64,000 bases of DNA from Clostridia bacterium. GTDB lineage: Bacteria; Bacillota; Clostridia; Christensenellales; Borkfalkiaceae. The translations under genes were made by a program, and so were the position numbers. The stretch covers positions 1 through 64,000 of the forward strand of contig JAFTPR010000043.1 of NCBI GenBank assembly GCA_017463145.1, given 5' to 3'. Shown piece by piece: positions 14,689 to 21,436 of the stretch. Within the stretch, counting starts at the first letter, position 1, and each line of letters opens with the position of its first letter. The notes beneath the pieces were generated by a model. The model was not told where the DNA came from. It ran no database searches and was given only the letters and a program-made list of their open reading frames with translations.

Positions 14689-15267
14689 ATGGCAGTATTG
14701 GATACTATTATGACGGTTTTAATAATAATTCTTGTAATTTTGGGGATTGTGGGAATGATTATAATGATAATTGATATCATTTCGTCGATTTGTGCGAGAA
14801 AAAAAGAGCAAAAAAATGCTTGCGAAATCAAAAGAAAAGAAAACTGTTTGATGTATACCATTGAACGTTTGAGGGATATGTCGCAAAAAGCGGATCTTAT
14901 GGTCGGCGATTTGAGAGAAGAAAACAAAAAACTGCGGGCGGCGTTGGAAGAGAAAGAAGCTGAAAACGAAAAACTCCGCAATAAGCTGAAAGTTGGAGAG
15001 GATTCGAAAGAAAAGGCGTCGCGTTTTGACCATCAAATAGCATACGAGGCAGGGTATGATACGGGCTACGAGCAATGCTTAAAAGACAACAAAAATTCGG
15101 AAAATGATGTTGAGGAGCGGCGGCACGCCGAAAAGGTTGCATACAATGCAGGGTATGATACGGGCTACGAGCAATGCTTAAAAGACAACAAAAATTCGGA
15201 AAACGGTGTTATGGAAGAGATAATGTCTAAACCGTTAAAGGAGCTAATCGAAGCAGCCAAAAAATAA
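14689..15267 (+). CDS. Membrane-anchored coiled-coil protein with 33-aa tandem repeat
   Basis: 192 aa. Residues 3-33 are one strongly hydrophobic helix (IIILVILGIVGMIIMIIDII). A basic patch and a long charged coiled coil follow (residues 50-110, LREENKKLRAALEEKEAENEKLRNKL). Then come two copies of a 33-residue unit containing AGYDTGYEQCLKDNKNSEN. Likely anchored by its N-terminus with the rest in the cytoplasm. AGGAGGGG lies before the ATG. Not a recognised family; the GYDTGYEQ motif also appears in small phage proteins of unknown role. Confidence 0.75.
   Translation: MAVLDTIMTVLIIILVILGIVGMIIMIIDIISSICARKKEQKNACEIKRKENCLMYTIERLRDMSQKADLMVGDLREENKKLRAALEEKEAENEKLRNKLKVGEDSKEKASRFDHQIAYEAGYDTGYEQCLKDNKNSENDVEERRHAEKVAYNAGYDTGYEQCLKDNKNSENGVMEEIMSKPLKELIEAAKK
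15049..15203 (+). repeat. Two 56-bp near-identical units, 99-bp period
   Basis: The run starting GCAGGGTATGATACGG at 15049-15104 is repeated at 15148-15203 with no change that I can see, within the coiled-coil gene. The identity at silent sites indicates a recent duplication. Confidence 0.8.
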
Positions 15268-15325
15268 CCCCCTCAACGTGTTGTACACGAGAAGGCGTTG
15301 TTGCGGTTCGAAACCGCAGAGGGGG
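15268..15325 (+). ncRNA. tRNA-like mini-structure 1 (no D-arm)
   Basis: CCCCCTC (15268-15274) pairs with GAGGGGG (15319-15325) as a 7-bp acceptor. TGCGG (15302-15306) and CCGCA (15314-15318) form a 5-bp T-stem around a canonical 7-nt T-loop TTCGAAA. The 27 nt between contain only a short hairpin CGTGT/ACACG (15277-15289) and no D-arm. No CCA is encoded. Located between two element genes. Confidence 0.6.
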
Positions 15326-15347
15326 CATTTGTAAAACCTTATTTGGC

Positions 15348-15378
15348 CCGTTCCCAAAAATCTAGTACTTGGGAACGG
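15348..15378 (+). other. Hairpin CCGTTCCCAA / TTGGGAACGG
   Basis: A 10-bp perfect stem with an 11-nt loop, 22 nt after tRNA-like structure 1. The same stem sequence, slightly varied, follows tRNA-like structure 2 (16246-16272). Confidence 0.75.
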
Positions 15379-15423
15379 TGCTAAAAAGGGTGAATACAAA
15401 AAGCAAAAAAAGAGGAATTACAA

Positions 15424-15858
15424 ATGATAGGTTTAATCGGTTGCATCAAGTTATGCATTGAAACGCAAAAAATAAAACGTTTTTTAAAGAAAAACCCGAA
15501 TTGTTTGTATGCAGGAAATGTGCGGCACGTTGACGAGAACGGGAATTATCGTACTCCGAAAACGATATTCCATAAGGAAATGGCGTTACAAAAATACCGC
15601 CGCTATATTAACAAATTGTCTACTCTGTATGATGCGGAGGCATATCCACTCCTGTTTTCAAACTATCCCATAAAAAGCGAGGGGGAAAACGAAAAACAAA
15701 TGACAAAAATAGAAAAAAATACAGCAAAAGAAATTTTGCAAATGCTCCACGATTTAGGCGGTTGCGATGCCACCGACGATTGGGATAAAGGATATGACGC
15801 CGCTATTGATACCGCTATCGAAGCAATAAGTGCACGCTACGGCGTGGAATTGGAGTGA
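15424..15858 (+). CDS. Element hypothetical protein, 144 aa
   Basis: The first 95 residues are basic and aromatic-rich (IKRFLKKNPNCLYAGNVRHVDENGNYRTPKTIFHKEMALQKYRRYINKL). The C-terminal 45 residues form an acidic helix pair with WDKGYDAAIDTAIEAI, similar to the GYDxGY motifs of the 192-aa protein upstream and of many small phage proteins. No membrane helix, no known domain. AGAGGAATTACAA precedes the ATG. It ends 1 bp before the next start codon, indicating translational coupling. Confidence 0.7.
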   Translation: MIGLIGCIKLCIETQKIKRFLKKNPNCLYAGNVRHVDENGNYRTPKTIFHKEMALQKYRRYINKLSTLYDAEAYPLLFSNYPIKSEGENEKQMTKIEKNTAKEILQMLHDLGGCDATDDWDKGYDAAIDTAIEAISARYGVELE

Positions 15859-15859
15859 T

Positions 15860-16114
15860 ATGGAAAAAGCGATAGTATATATTCTTTTTGGAGCAGTAGG
15901 CGTAATTATTGGTTTGCTGTTTCCGAAAGTTAAAAGCCTGTATATGATCGGCAAGTATTGCAAAGGCGTTCATCATTGCAACGTTTGCGAAGTATCTTTC
16001 CTTGAATCTGAGGAACTCAACTATATGTACTGTCCGTTTTGCGGCAGGAAGTTGACTCTTTACAAGGACGATGCGCGGTATACCAATCAAGAGGAAACAA
16101 GCAAGGAGAAATGA
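15860..16114 (+). CDS. Small membrane protein with zinc ribbon, 84 aa
   Basis: One N-terminal helix (AIVYILFGAVGVIIGLLFP, residues 4-22), then a cytoplasmic Cys4 ribbon: CNVC and CPFCGRKL separated by 18 residues, and a charged tail. The start at 15860 is preferred to one 30 bp upstream because GGAGTG lies right before it and the stop of the previous gene overlaps. It is the second element protein that joins a membrane helix to a zinc ribbon. Function unknown. Confidence 0.75.
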   Translation: MEKAIVYILFGAVGVIIGLLFPKVKSLYMIGKYCKGVHHCNVCEVSFLESEELNYMYCPFCGRKLTLYKDDARYTNQEETSKEK

Positions 16115-16115
16115 T

Positions 16116-16190
16116 ATGGAAATTTCCGCAGTTGCGATATATCTCTTGTTGCTTGTGGGGTTGATCATAGACGAAAATATGCCCGAATAG
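16116..16190 (+). CDS. 24-aa single-helix membrane peptide
   Basis: Encodes MEISAVAIYLLLLVGLIIDE plus NMPE: one hydrophobic helix with an acidic tail. AAGGAG lies 9 nt before the ATG, and the gene begins 1 bp after the preceding stop. Its stop codon lies inside the 5' strand of tRNA-like structure 2. So short a reading frame could be chance, but spacing, site and composition favour a real peptide. Confidence 0.5.
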   Translation: MEISAVAIYLLLLVGLIIDENMPE

Positions 16191-16229
16191 GTACGCGACG
16201 GCGGGAGGGTTCGATTCCCTCGACGGGCA
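16180..16229 (+). ncRNA. tRNA-like mini-structure 2 (acceptor plus T-arm only)
   Basis: TGCCCG (16180-16185) pairs with CGGGCA (16224-16229). GAGGG (16205-16209) and CCCTC (16217-16221) form a 5-bp T-stem around TTCGATT, a canonical T-loop. Only 19 nt separate the acceptor strand from the T-arm, so D- and anticodon arms are absent. No CCA. Confidence 0.6.
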
Positions 16230-16233
16230 AAGC

Positions 16234-16283
16234 AAACTCACGAAGCCGTTCCCAATGCAGAATTGGGAATGGTGGGTGAGTTT
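16234..16283 (+). other. Two-tier hairpin after tRNA-like structure 2
   Basis: Outer stem AAACTCAC (16234-16241) / GTGAGTTT (16276-16283); inner stem CCGTTCCCAAT (16246-16256) / ATTGGGAATGG (16262-16272). The inner stem repeats the hairpin at 15348-15378. It stands just before the ribosome binding site of the next gene. Confidence 0.75.
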
Positions 16284-16301
16284 AGAAATAGGAGTTTGCA
16301 A

Positions 16302-16589
16302 ATGAAAATTTTAGAATGGTTGGAGTTGTATTTAGGCTATACGCTAATCGTGCTTGCGATCTTAACGTGTTTGATCGTTAGCGTGGTTTTGGTAAAAGAC
16401 GGTTGTTATAATACAAGCGGTAACAGTAAAGAGCCGAAAGAGTGGAGAAAGACGGAGGAACGGTGGGCTAAAAAAGGATTTTACGTGGCGACGCGTGAAA
16501 AATATAAAAAAAGGAGTTTGCTTTATGGAACAAAAAAGACAAGAGATTATTGCTCAGTTGGAGCGAATGAAAGAGGGTGCGGCGAGTAG
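16302..16589 (+). CDS. Small single-helix membrane protein, 95 aa
   Basis: Residues 9-33 (YLGYTLIVLAILTCLIVSVVLV) form one helix, followed by a basic, hydrophilic tail. AGGAG lies 9 nt before the ATG; an earlier start 39 bp upstream would lie in the hairpin. The last 65 bp overlap the next gene in another frame, so the C-terminal 20 residues may be of little importance. Unknown family. Confidence 0.65.
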   Translation: MKILEWLELYLGYTLIVLAILTCLIVSVVLVKDGCYNTSGNSKEPKEWRKTEERWAKKGFYVATREKYKKRSLLYGTKKTRDYCSVGANERGCGE

Positions 16590-17013
16590 CTTGAAAAACG
16601 GTGGCGAGTACTACGTTATGCACGCAGAGTGTGCGGCAAGGTTTGCCGACAACGTTATGGAGCTGTTGGCGGCAGAGCCGGCAGAGGGTATATACCGTTT
16701 AACGATAGAGGAAAAAGGTAAGCAAGGAGATCAAGTAGATTGCAAGGCGTTTGTCTTAATATCGGTCAATCCAAACGGAAAAACAATCAATGTGCGCGGA
16801 CGTCGTGCAGGTCAACTTGAAGAATTCCTCGGCGTTTACTTTGCTTTAAAAAAAGAAATGGAAGGGATGGAGAGGCTTGTGCCTGAGCTTCCGGCTTTTT
16901 GTAAAATCATGAAAGAAATAGCGGGTACGTTTAATATCGGCTTCACGGGCGACGAAAACGGAGATTTGTTGTGGAGAACTTTGCCGACGGACGAGGTGGA
17001 TGATGAAACTTAG
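16525..17013 (+). CDS. Element hypothetical protein, 162 aa
   Basis: Soluble, no membrane helix. The N-terminal 50 residues are helical (EQKRQEIIAQLERMKEGAASSLKNGGEYYVMHAECAARFADNVMELL). The rest appears alpha/beta (IYRLTIEEKGKQGDQVDCKAFVLISVNPNGKTINVRGRRAGQLEEFLG) with an acidic end. I recognise no family. AAGGAG lies 8 nt upstream of the ATG. The 45-bp start region (from 16487) is nearly duplicated ahead of the gene at 18523. Overlaps the next gene by 14 bp. Confidence 0.75.
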   Translation: MEQKRQEIIAQLERMKEGAASSLKNGGEYYVMHAECAARFADNVMELLAAEPAEGIYRLTIEEKGKQGDQVDCKAFVLISVNPNGKTINVRGRRAGQLEEFLGVYFALKKEMEGMERLVPELPAFCKIMKEIAGTFNIGFTGDENGDLLWRTLPTDEVDDET

Positions 17014-17209
17014 GGTTTGGGGCACAAAGCCCGAATGCGAAGCGGCGCTCTCTTACTATCGGCAGTTGGAAGAAGATCCGAATGTGATGTACGTGCAAGT
17101 ATCAAAGCTCTATGGCGACAGGGGAAGTTCCAAATTGTTTCGGTTATATATCGAAGTTATGTATCATTCGGAACCCGTTTTACCGATGATTGAAAAAGAC
17201 AGTACATAA
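17000..17209 (+). CDS. Small DUF3970-like protein, 69 aa
   Basis: MKLRVWGTKPECEAALSYYRQ and VSKLYGDRGSSKLFRLYIEV fit the small ferredoxin-like DUF3970 pattern (GT..E...A....., then VSk.Y..R.s.....Y.e.) found in Firmicutes phages. Function unknown. Starts inside the end of the previous gene (ATGATG, GAGGTG site), indicating coupling. The DUF link is from memory of the pattern and needs a profile search. Confidence 0.6.
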   Translation: MMKLRVWGTKPECEAALSYYRQLEEDPNVMYVQVSKLYGDRGSSKLFRLYIEVMYHSEPVLPMIEKDST

Positions 17210-17221
17210 GGAGGCTGTTGC

Positions 17222-17593
17222 ATGAAAACGAAACTTGAACGTGCGGACGCATTAAGGAAAGCGGATATAAAGGCGGATCGTGAGCTTGGTCGTACCATTC
17301 GAGAGTGGGAAGAGAAGCGCAAGAAAGCCAAAACGGCGAAACGGCGCGCAAACATAGACAAGGTGTACGGCAGAAAAGCGGAGCTTGCGGACAAGCGTAG
17401 TTCGAAAACGTACAAAAACTATTGGGACTTTATCCATAAGAATTTTTCCAAAGAGGAGATCAACGCCTCTGTAACGAGTGCGGGCGGTTTCCACAAAAAG
17501 AGTTTCTTGGATCGTTTATTCAAGGCGAGTAAGCCGAAGAAAAAGGCAACGAAGCGGGCGGCGAAAAAATCAAAGCCGAAGAAGAAAAAGTAA
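17222..17593 (+). CDS. Highly basic, lysine-rich protein, 123 aa
   Basis: Helical N-terminus (LERADALRKADIKADRELGRTIREWEEKRKKAKTAKRRANIDKVYGRK) and a tail of alternating Lys, Ala and Pro (SKPKKKATKRAAKKSKPKKKK). The strong positive charge suggests nucleic acid binding, for example condensation or coating of the element genome, but no domain is recognised. GGAGG lies 7 nt before the ATG. Confidence 0.7.
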   Translation: MKTKLERADALRKADIKADRELGRTIREWEEKRKKAKTAKRRANIDKVYGRKAELADKRSSKTYKNYWDFIHKNFSKEEINASVTSAGGFHKKSFLDRLFKASKPKKKATKRAAKKSKPKKKK

Positions 17594-17619
17594 AACGAGC
17601 AAATGCAGAGGAGCGTCGT

Positions 17620-18474
17620 ATGGCAAAAGCAAAGAAAGCGAAAACAAATTGGGTGGCGATTATCGCTATCCTTCTTTGCAGTATGTTTTTGCTCCCTCGC
17701 GCGTTAGAGTTGGTGGATCTGTTGACGCTGAATAAAGGCGTTGAAAAAAAGATAACGACGGAATATATCAAGGTTCAGCTTGTCGGTGATAACAAGATCG
17801 AGCTTTCGCAGGGCGAAAAGACGGTATTGGGAAAGACGAAGGCGCGAGAATTGATATTGCAAGGCGCAGACGGTGCAAGATTGACGGCAACGGGAGAGGG
17901 TGCAGGTGCGATACAAGCGAGCGACGGCGTGACGCTGGTGGTAAAAAACTTGACAATAAAAGATGAAAGTGGCGATACAGGCGGTTCGTGGTGGAATTAT
18001 TTATGGTTCGGCGGGAAGCTCCGCTTTGAAAACTGTATTTTTTCCGACTCAATCTACGTGGCTGACGACGCCGCGGCGGAGTTTATCGGTTGCACGTTTA
18101 CCTCGACGGCGAAAGGAATGTATTCTGCGTGGGTGGCGGACGGTAGCGCAACGTTCAAAGATTGTACCTTTATAGGGTATCGAGGTTTGAAGATCCACGA
18201 GTTTGAATACGACGACGTAGTGACGGTGCGCGTGGAAGATTGTACTTTTCGAGATTTGAGCGTAAAGCCTGGTATTGCGATCGGAACGTTTACGCAAGAT
18301 CCGAAACATACAACGGTGGAGGTCGTTGGGTGTTTGTTTGAAAATTGCAATGCGTGGGACACCGAGGGGTCACTTGTCGGTATAGACGGCGGGTATGAAG
18401 CGGATATGTGCACGGACGAGTTCAATTTTGTTTGGGAAGATAACGAAATCCGCTTCACGGAAAGCGCAGAATAA
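17620..18474 (+). CDS. Membrane-anchored right-handed beta-helix protein, 284 aa
   Basis: A basic start (AKAKKAKTN), one helix at about residues 11-30 (WVAIIAILLCSMFLLPRALEL), then regularly spaced strands with the pectate-lyase-like pattern: LVVKNLTIKD, LRFENCIFSD, AEFIGCTFTS, ATFKDCTFIG, VRVEDCTFRD, VEVVGCLFEN. The repeated C.F turns are typical of a parallel beta-helix. It is predicted to face outwards, anchored by its N-terminus. Beta-helices often bind glycans, so a surface or adsorption role is plausible for a virion or cell-surface protein. No catalytic residues can be assigned. Confidence 0.8.
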   Translation: MAKAKKAKTNWVAIIAILLCSMFLLPRALELVDLLTLNKGVEKKITTEYIKVQLVGDNKIELSQGEKTVLGKTKARELILQGADGARLTATGEGAGAIQASDGVTLVVKNLTIKDESGDTGGSWWNYLWFGGKLRFENCIFSDSIYVADDAAAEFIGCTFTSTAKGMYSAWVADGSATFKDCTFIGYRGLKIHEFEYDDVVTVRVEDCTFRDLSVKPGIAIGTFTQDPKHTTVEVVGCLFENCNAWDTEGSLVGIDGGYEADMCTDEFNFVWEDNEIRFTESAE

Positions 18475-18522
18475 GGTAAAAAACGCGGCGACGCGTAAAA
18501 AATAATCAAAGGAGTTTGCTTT

Positions 18523-18726
18523 ATGGAAAAACAAAAACAAAAAGAGTTGATCACGGCAACGTTGGATCAGGTAGACCGCGCGGCATTACCGCTCTTTATC
18601 AAGGATTTGAAGATAAAGACGTTGATGCGGCGTATGTTCGGAGAGATCTCCGAGGACACAGCAGAAACGATAATGGAAACGATAACCGAGTATACCTTGG
18701 CGCATCGGAGCGAGGTGTTGATATGA
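18523..18726 (+). CDS. Small helical protein, 67 aa
   Basis: Fully helical, no cysteine, no membrane segment (LITATLDQVDRAALPLFIKDLKIKTLMRRMFGEISEDTAETIMETITEYTL). AAAGGAG lies 10 nt before the ATG, within a start region nearly identical to that of the gene at 16525. Overlaps the next gene by ATGA. No family recognised. Confidence 0.65.
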   Translation: MEKQKQKELITATLDQVDRAALPLFIKDLKIKTLMRRMFGEISEDTAETIMETITEYTLAHRSEVLI

Positions 18727-18947
18727 ATGTCAATGAAATGCAGGAAAAAGAGCTTGCAGAGCTTTCGGATCGCGTTTTTGAAACGGACTACGTGCAGGAA
18801 ATCGCTATTGGCTACGCCAAGATAGCGTTGGACGGAATGAACTACGACGGTCAGACGGTCGAAAAATTTGCCAAAATAATGAAAAATGCAATGCGCTTAC
18901 ATACGACTCGCTTTGCGCGACAAATATGCGCAAGAAAAGACATTTAA
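18723..18947 (+). CDS. Small helical protein, 74 aa
   Basis: Starts in the ATGA overlap with the upstream stop, so translation is coupled. Helical, acidic first half (EMQEKELAELSDRVFETDYVQEIAIGYAKIALDG) and basic end (LHTTRFARQICARKDI). A longer upstream reading of the same frame has no good start. Unknown function. Confidence 0.65.
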   Translation: MNVNEMQEKELAELSDRVFETDYVQEIAIGYAKIALDGMNYDGQTVEKFAKIMKNAMRLHTTRFARQICARKDI

Positions 18948-18961
18948 GGAGGTGCGTTGAA

Positions 18962-19234
18962 ATGGGAATTTTTAAACCCAAAAAAGAGCCGTCCTTCGAT
19001 ATCGCCGCAAAGGCAAAGGAGATAAATGTTCAAGGCTTTCTGGCGGCGACGGATGAGGAAGGATATATCGCTTTATTGCGTGCCGATCGCATTGCAGAAG
19101 TGCGAGAAAAGAACGACGGCGGGACAATGATATACAGCGATAACGAGGGTAGAGGAGTAACGGCGCTTTGGGTACGCGAGAGTGTTCAAGAGGTTGCGCG
19201 TCGGATAGACGAGGCAAAAGGAGGGGCAAAGTGA
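18962..19234 (+). CDS. Element hypothetical protein, 90 aa
   Basis: GGAGGTG lies before the ATG. MGIFKPKKEPSFDIAAKAKEINVQGFLAATDEEGYIALLRADRIAEVRE shows an alpha/beta pattern with a second half AVWVRESVQEVARRIDEA-like. Possibly a small ssDNA- or nucleotide-binding fold, but I see no motif. Its stop overlaps the GTG start of the next gene. Confidence 0.65.
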   Translation: MGIFKPKKEPSFDIAAKAKEINVQGFLAATDEEGYIALLRADRIAEVREKNDGGTMIYSDNEGRGVTALWVRESVQEVARRIDEAKGGAK

Positions 19235-19524
19235 AAACGTTTGTGATAATCAGTATGATGGCGGATATATCGTGGCTTGTATTCGTTGTACTTTGTATCA
19301 TTGCGATAGTTGTCCTTGTCATGGCTTCCTTAAAGAATAACCGAGTTGAAGAGTTGCTTTCCGAAAACGCACAACTCAAAGAAGAAAACGGAAATTTGCG
19401 GAGGAAAACTTCGCCGACGGACGAGGCGATACTGCTTGCTGCAAGAGCGGATTACGCAAAGGAGCGGGAAAATGCAACGAGAACTTCGGATAGCGGGACT
19501 TTTGTATACGGTAAACACGCTTGA
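19231..19524 (+). CDS. Single-helix membrane protein with coiled coil, 97 aa
   Basis: A GTG start in a GTGA overlap, with AGGAGGGG upstream. The N-terminal helix (WLVFVVLCIIAIVVLVMASL, about residues 14-33) is followed by a leucine-zipper-like coiled coil (VEELLSENAQLKEENGNLRRK) and a hydrophilic tail. Layout resembles the 192-aa protein at 14689. Overlaps the next gene by 53 bp. Unknown function. Confidence 0.65.
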   Translation: MKTFVIISMMADISWLVFVVLCIIAIVVLVMASLKNNRVEELLSENAQLKEENGNLRRKTSPTDEAILLAARADYAKERENATRTSDSGTFVYGKHA

Positions 19525-19744
19525 TATCGGACAAACGGTAACGTTCCCTGCGGCGGGACTGATCCACGCAAGCGCAATCCGCCGTTCGTCAAAAAACAAC
19601 TACGAGGTTTATTTGATAATGGACGGTAGAGCATACGCGATCGCTGACGGAAGTATGAGTGCCGCAACGGAGAGATTGCAAAAGGAGTACGACGATTTTG
19701 GCAGTTTGCTCGGGTACGTAAACAGAAAGGAAATCAAACGTTGA
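19472..19744 (+). CDS. Element hypothetical protein, 90 aa
   Basis: The start at 19472 has GGAGCGGG just upstream; a longer reading from 19346 lies wholly in the previous gene. Beta-rich (LRIAGLLYTVNTLDIGQTVTFPAAGLIHASAIRR, YEVYLIMDGRAYAIADGS) with a helical end. Soluble, no known domain. Confidence 0.6.
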   Translation: MQRELRIAGLLYTVNTLDIGQTVTFPAAGLIHASAIRRSSKNNYEVYLIMDGRAYAIADGSMSAATERLQKEYDDFGSLLGYVNRKEIKR

Positions 19745-19760
19745 AGGAGAATATAGTTGT

Positions 19761-20279
19761 ATGAAAAAGGTATTGATCATCATTATAGCCGTTGTATTGT
19801 CACTTACAGGGCTTGCGTGGTTCACTTCGTTGAGCGAGGGCGGAGGAACAGGGACAGGAGCTTCTTCGTCGGCAGGTTCAAGCGAGGATCAAAGCAGCTC
19901 GTCGGTTGAAGAGGAGATTGATACGGGGAAAACCGTAAAAACGGATGAAGGGTATGTTTTTTCATGCATTTCCTTTACATATGACGGAAGCAATGCACAG
20001 GTGGATTTAACAAGTGGCTCGTTTACGTCCACGGTAGAGGTATCAAAAGTCAGAGTCCGCCTTGTTGAGATAGGCTCTACAAATGCAAGCTATCAAGTTG
20101 TTCAAAAGCAACAAGCCGAAAAGATCGTATACGAATATACAACAGATACGGTTTTGGGCCTTGGCAATGCTGCGTTTCAGTCCGACTCTGCGCAAATGGT
20201 ACAGGTTTACGTGACCGTAGGCGAAACGGAGTATATGATAGACGAACAAACGGTTGACGTTGTCGGTTTGAATTGGTAA
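19761..20279 (+). CDS. N-terminally anchored beta-domain protein, 172 aa
   Basis: Residues 3-22 (KVLIIIIAVVLSLTGLAWFTS) are an anchor or uncleaved signal. A Gly/Ser-rich linker follows (EGGGTGTGASSSAGSSEDQSSSSVEEE), then a beta-rich domain ending VYVTVGETEYMIDEQTVDVVGLNW. The end resembles that of the protein at 20966 (VYVEYGGKTYKVDVQTVKVKDAW), so the two are probably paralogous outward-facing domains. A virion-surface or cell-surface role is inferred. Good AAGGAG site. Confidence 0.75.
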   Translation: MKKVLIIIIAVVLSLTGLAWFTSLSEGGGTGTGASSSAGSSEDQSSSSVEEEIDTGKTVKTDEGYVFSCISFTYDGSNAQVDLTSGSFTSTVEVSKVRVRLVEIGSTNASYQVVQKQQAEKIVYEYTTDTVLGLGNAAFQSDSAQMVQVYVTVGETEYMIDEQTVDVVGLNW

Positions 20280-20282
20280 AAG

Positions 20283-20383
20283 CTTAGTCCGTGGATTGTG
20301 CGCCACGCTAAGGTTATGCTTTGCATAACGTTTCCCTCGGGGCGGCTCTTCCCCAAGTTAATGCCGCCCTGATAAGGGAGGGG
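20283..20383 (+). other. Three consecutive hairpins between structural-type genes
   Basis: Hairpin 1: CTTAG..CGTGG / CCACG..CTAAG (20283-20312). Hairpin 2: GTTATGC / GCATAAC (20313-20329). Hairpin 3: GGGCGGC / GCCGCCC (20340-20369) inside CCCTC / GAGGG (20334-20382). No U-run follows, so they may process or stabilise the mRNA of the next gene. Confidence 0.7.
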
Positions 20384-20423
20384 GTAGTCAAAAAACCCGG
20401 AAGGGATAAAAGGAGAATAAAAA

Positions 20424-20903
20424 ATGGCAGGTAACAAAGGCAAGAAAGGGCTTTCGCCCAAGGCGAAGAAGTGGTTGACCGGTATCGGTATCGGCGTGGC
20501 GGTGGTTGTGGCGTGTGGCTTCGGTATTAAGTTGTCCAAGCTTGATAAGACGAACGACGTAAGTTCTACATTTGGTTACGAACGCGGTCTGCTTGACTCG
20601 GAGGGCAAGGAAGTAAAAGGCACGACGTCGATCAGAACGAAAGATATGGTCGGTATCGACGGGCTTGTTTGCGATTTGAAAACGGATGCGTCCGTAACGT
20701 ACAAGGTTTTCTTCTACGACAAGGACGAAAAGTTCCTTTCCTCGACGGATGAGCTGAACGAGGATTTCAGCGCAACAACGGGAACGGTAGCGGAGGGTGC
20801 GAAGTATGCGCGTATTTTGATTACGCCGCTTAACGATCCCGAAGTGTCCGTTACGGAGATTGCGGGATATGCCGCAGAATTGACGGTAGAGTGGAGTAAA
20901 TAA
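20424..20903 (+). CDS. N-terminally anchored beta-domain protein, 159 aa, bracketed by hairpins
   Basis: A very basic start (AGNKGKKGLSPKAKKW), one helix (LTGIGIGVAVVVACGFGIKL, about 18-37), then a beta-sandwich-like domain (VCDLKTDASVTYKVFFYDKDEKFLSSTDEL, YARILITPLNDPEVSVTEIAGYAAELTVEW). AAAAGGAG lies 9 nt before the ATG. Gene and both flanks show stable hairpins (20283-20383 and 20914-20944), the pattern seen where one product is made in excess, so this could be the main structural protein of the element. That is an inference; there is no homology to known coat proteins that I recognise. Confidence 0.75.
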   Translation: MAGNKGKKGLSPKAKKWLTGIGIGVAVVVACGFGIKLSKLDKTNDVSSTFGYERGLLDSEGKEVKGTTSIRTKDMVGIDGLVCDLKTDASVTYKVFFYDKDEKFLSSTDELNEDFSATTGTVAEGAKYARILITPLNDPEVSVTEIAGYAAELTVEWSK

Positions 20904-20913
20904 GCGCGAAGAT

Positions 20914-20944
20914 AATGCGGGCGGGGGTTCGCCTTGCCCGCATT
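20914..20944 (+). other. 9-bp hairpin after the 159-aa gene
   Basis: AATGCGGGC / GCCCGCATT with inner GG..CC pairing around TTCG. No T-run follows, so it is a processing or stability hairpin rather than a standard terminator. Confidence 0.7.
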
Positions 20945-20965
20945 TGAAAACGGAGGAGTAACAGG

Positions 20966-21424
20966 ATGAGCGGTAAAAAAGGGAAGATGATATGGTTTGT
21001 TGGCGGTATTTTTCTTACTTGTTTGTTTGCTTTTTCGCTCGTCGGGCGACTGTTCGGAAATATAAACAAGAACGAGAAAAAGGCGGAAAATATCGTGATT
21101 GCTTCCGAGGTGGTTTGGGAGCAAAACACGTATGACGTAAGCCTGCAAGAAGGCTATATTGAAACAAGCGTAGCGGTAGACAATATTTTTGTGAACGCAA
21201 ACGGACTTGGCGAGCAAGACCTTAGCTACGTGGCAAATTTGATTGAAACGTCCGGGGGATCGTATTATCGATACGAATTGATCGAGGGCGAAACGTCGCT
21301 GTCAAAAGGGCTTTTTACGGCGGACAATATAGAAGTGACCGTTTACGTTGAATACGGCGGAAAGACGTATAAAGTAGACGTACAGACGGTCAAAGTAAAG
21401 GACGCGTGGACGAACTTTTATTAA
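20966..21424 (+). CDS. N-terminally anchored beta-domain protein, 152 aa
   Basis: Basic start (SGKKGK), helix MIWFVGGIFLTCLFAFSLVG (about 8-27), then a beta domain ending VYVEYGGKTYKVDVQTVKVKDAW, similar to the end of the 172-aa protein at 19761. It lacks that protein's Gly/Ser linker. Likely a paralogous surface protein. GGAGG lies 8 nt before the ATG. Confidence 0.72.
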   Translation: MSGKKGKMIWFVGGIFLTCLFAFSLVGRLFGNINKNEKKAENIVIASEVVWEQNTYDVSLQEGYIETSVAVDNIFVNANGLGEQDLSYVANLIETSGGSYYRYELIEGETSLSKGLFTADNIEVTVYVEYGGKTYKVDVQTVKVKDAWTNFY

Positions 21425-21436
21425 GAGAGGTAGACT

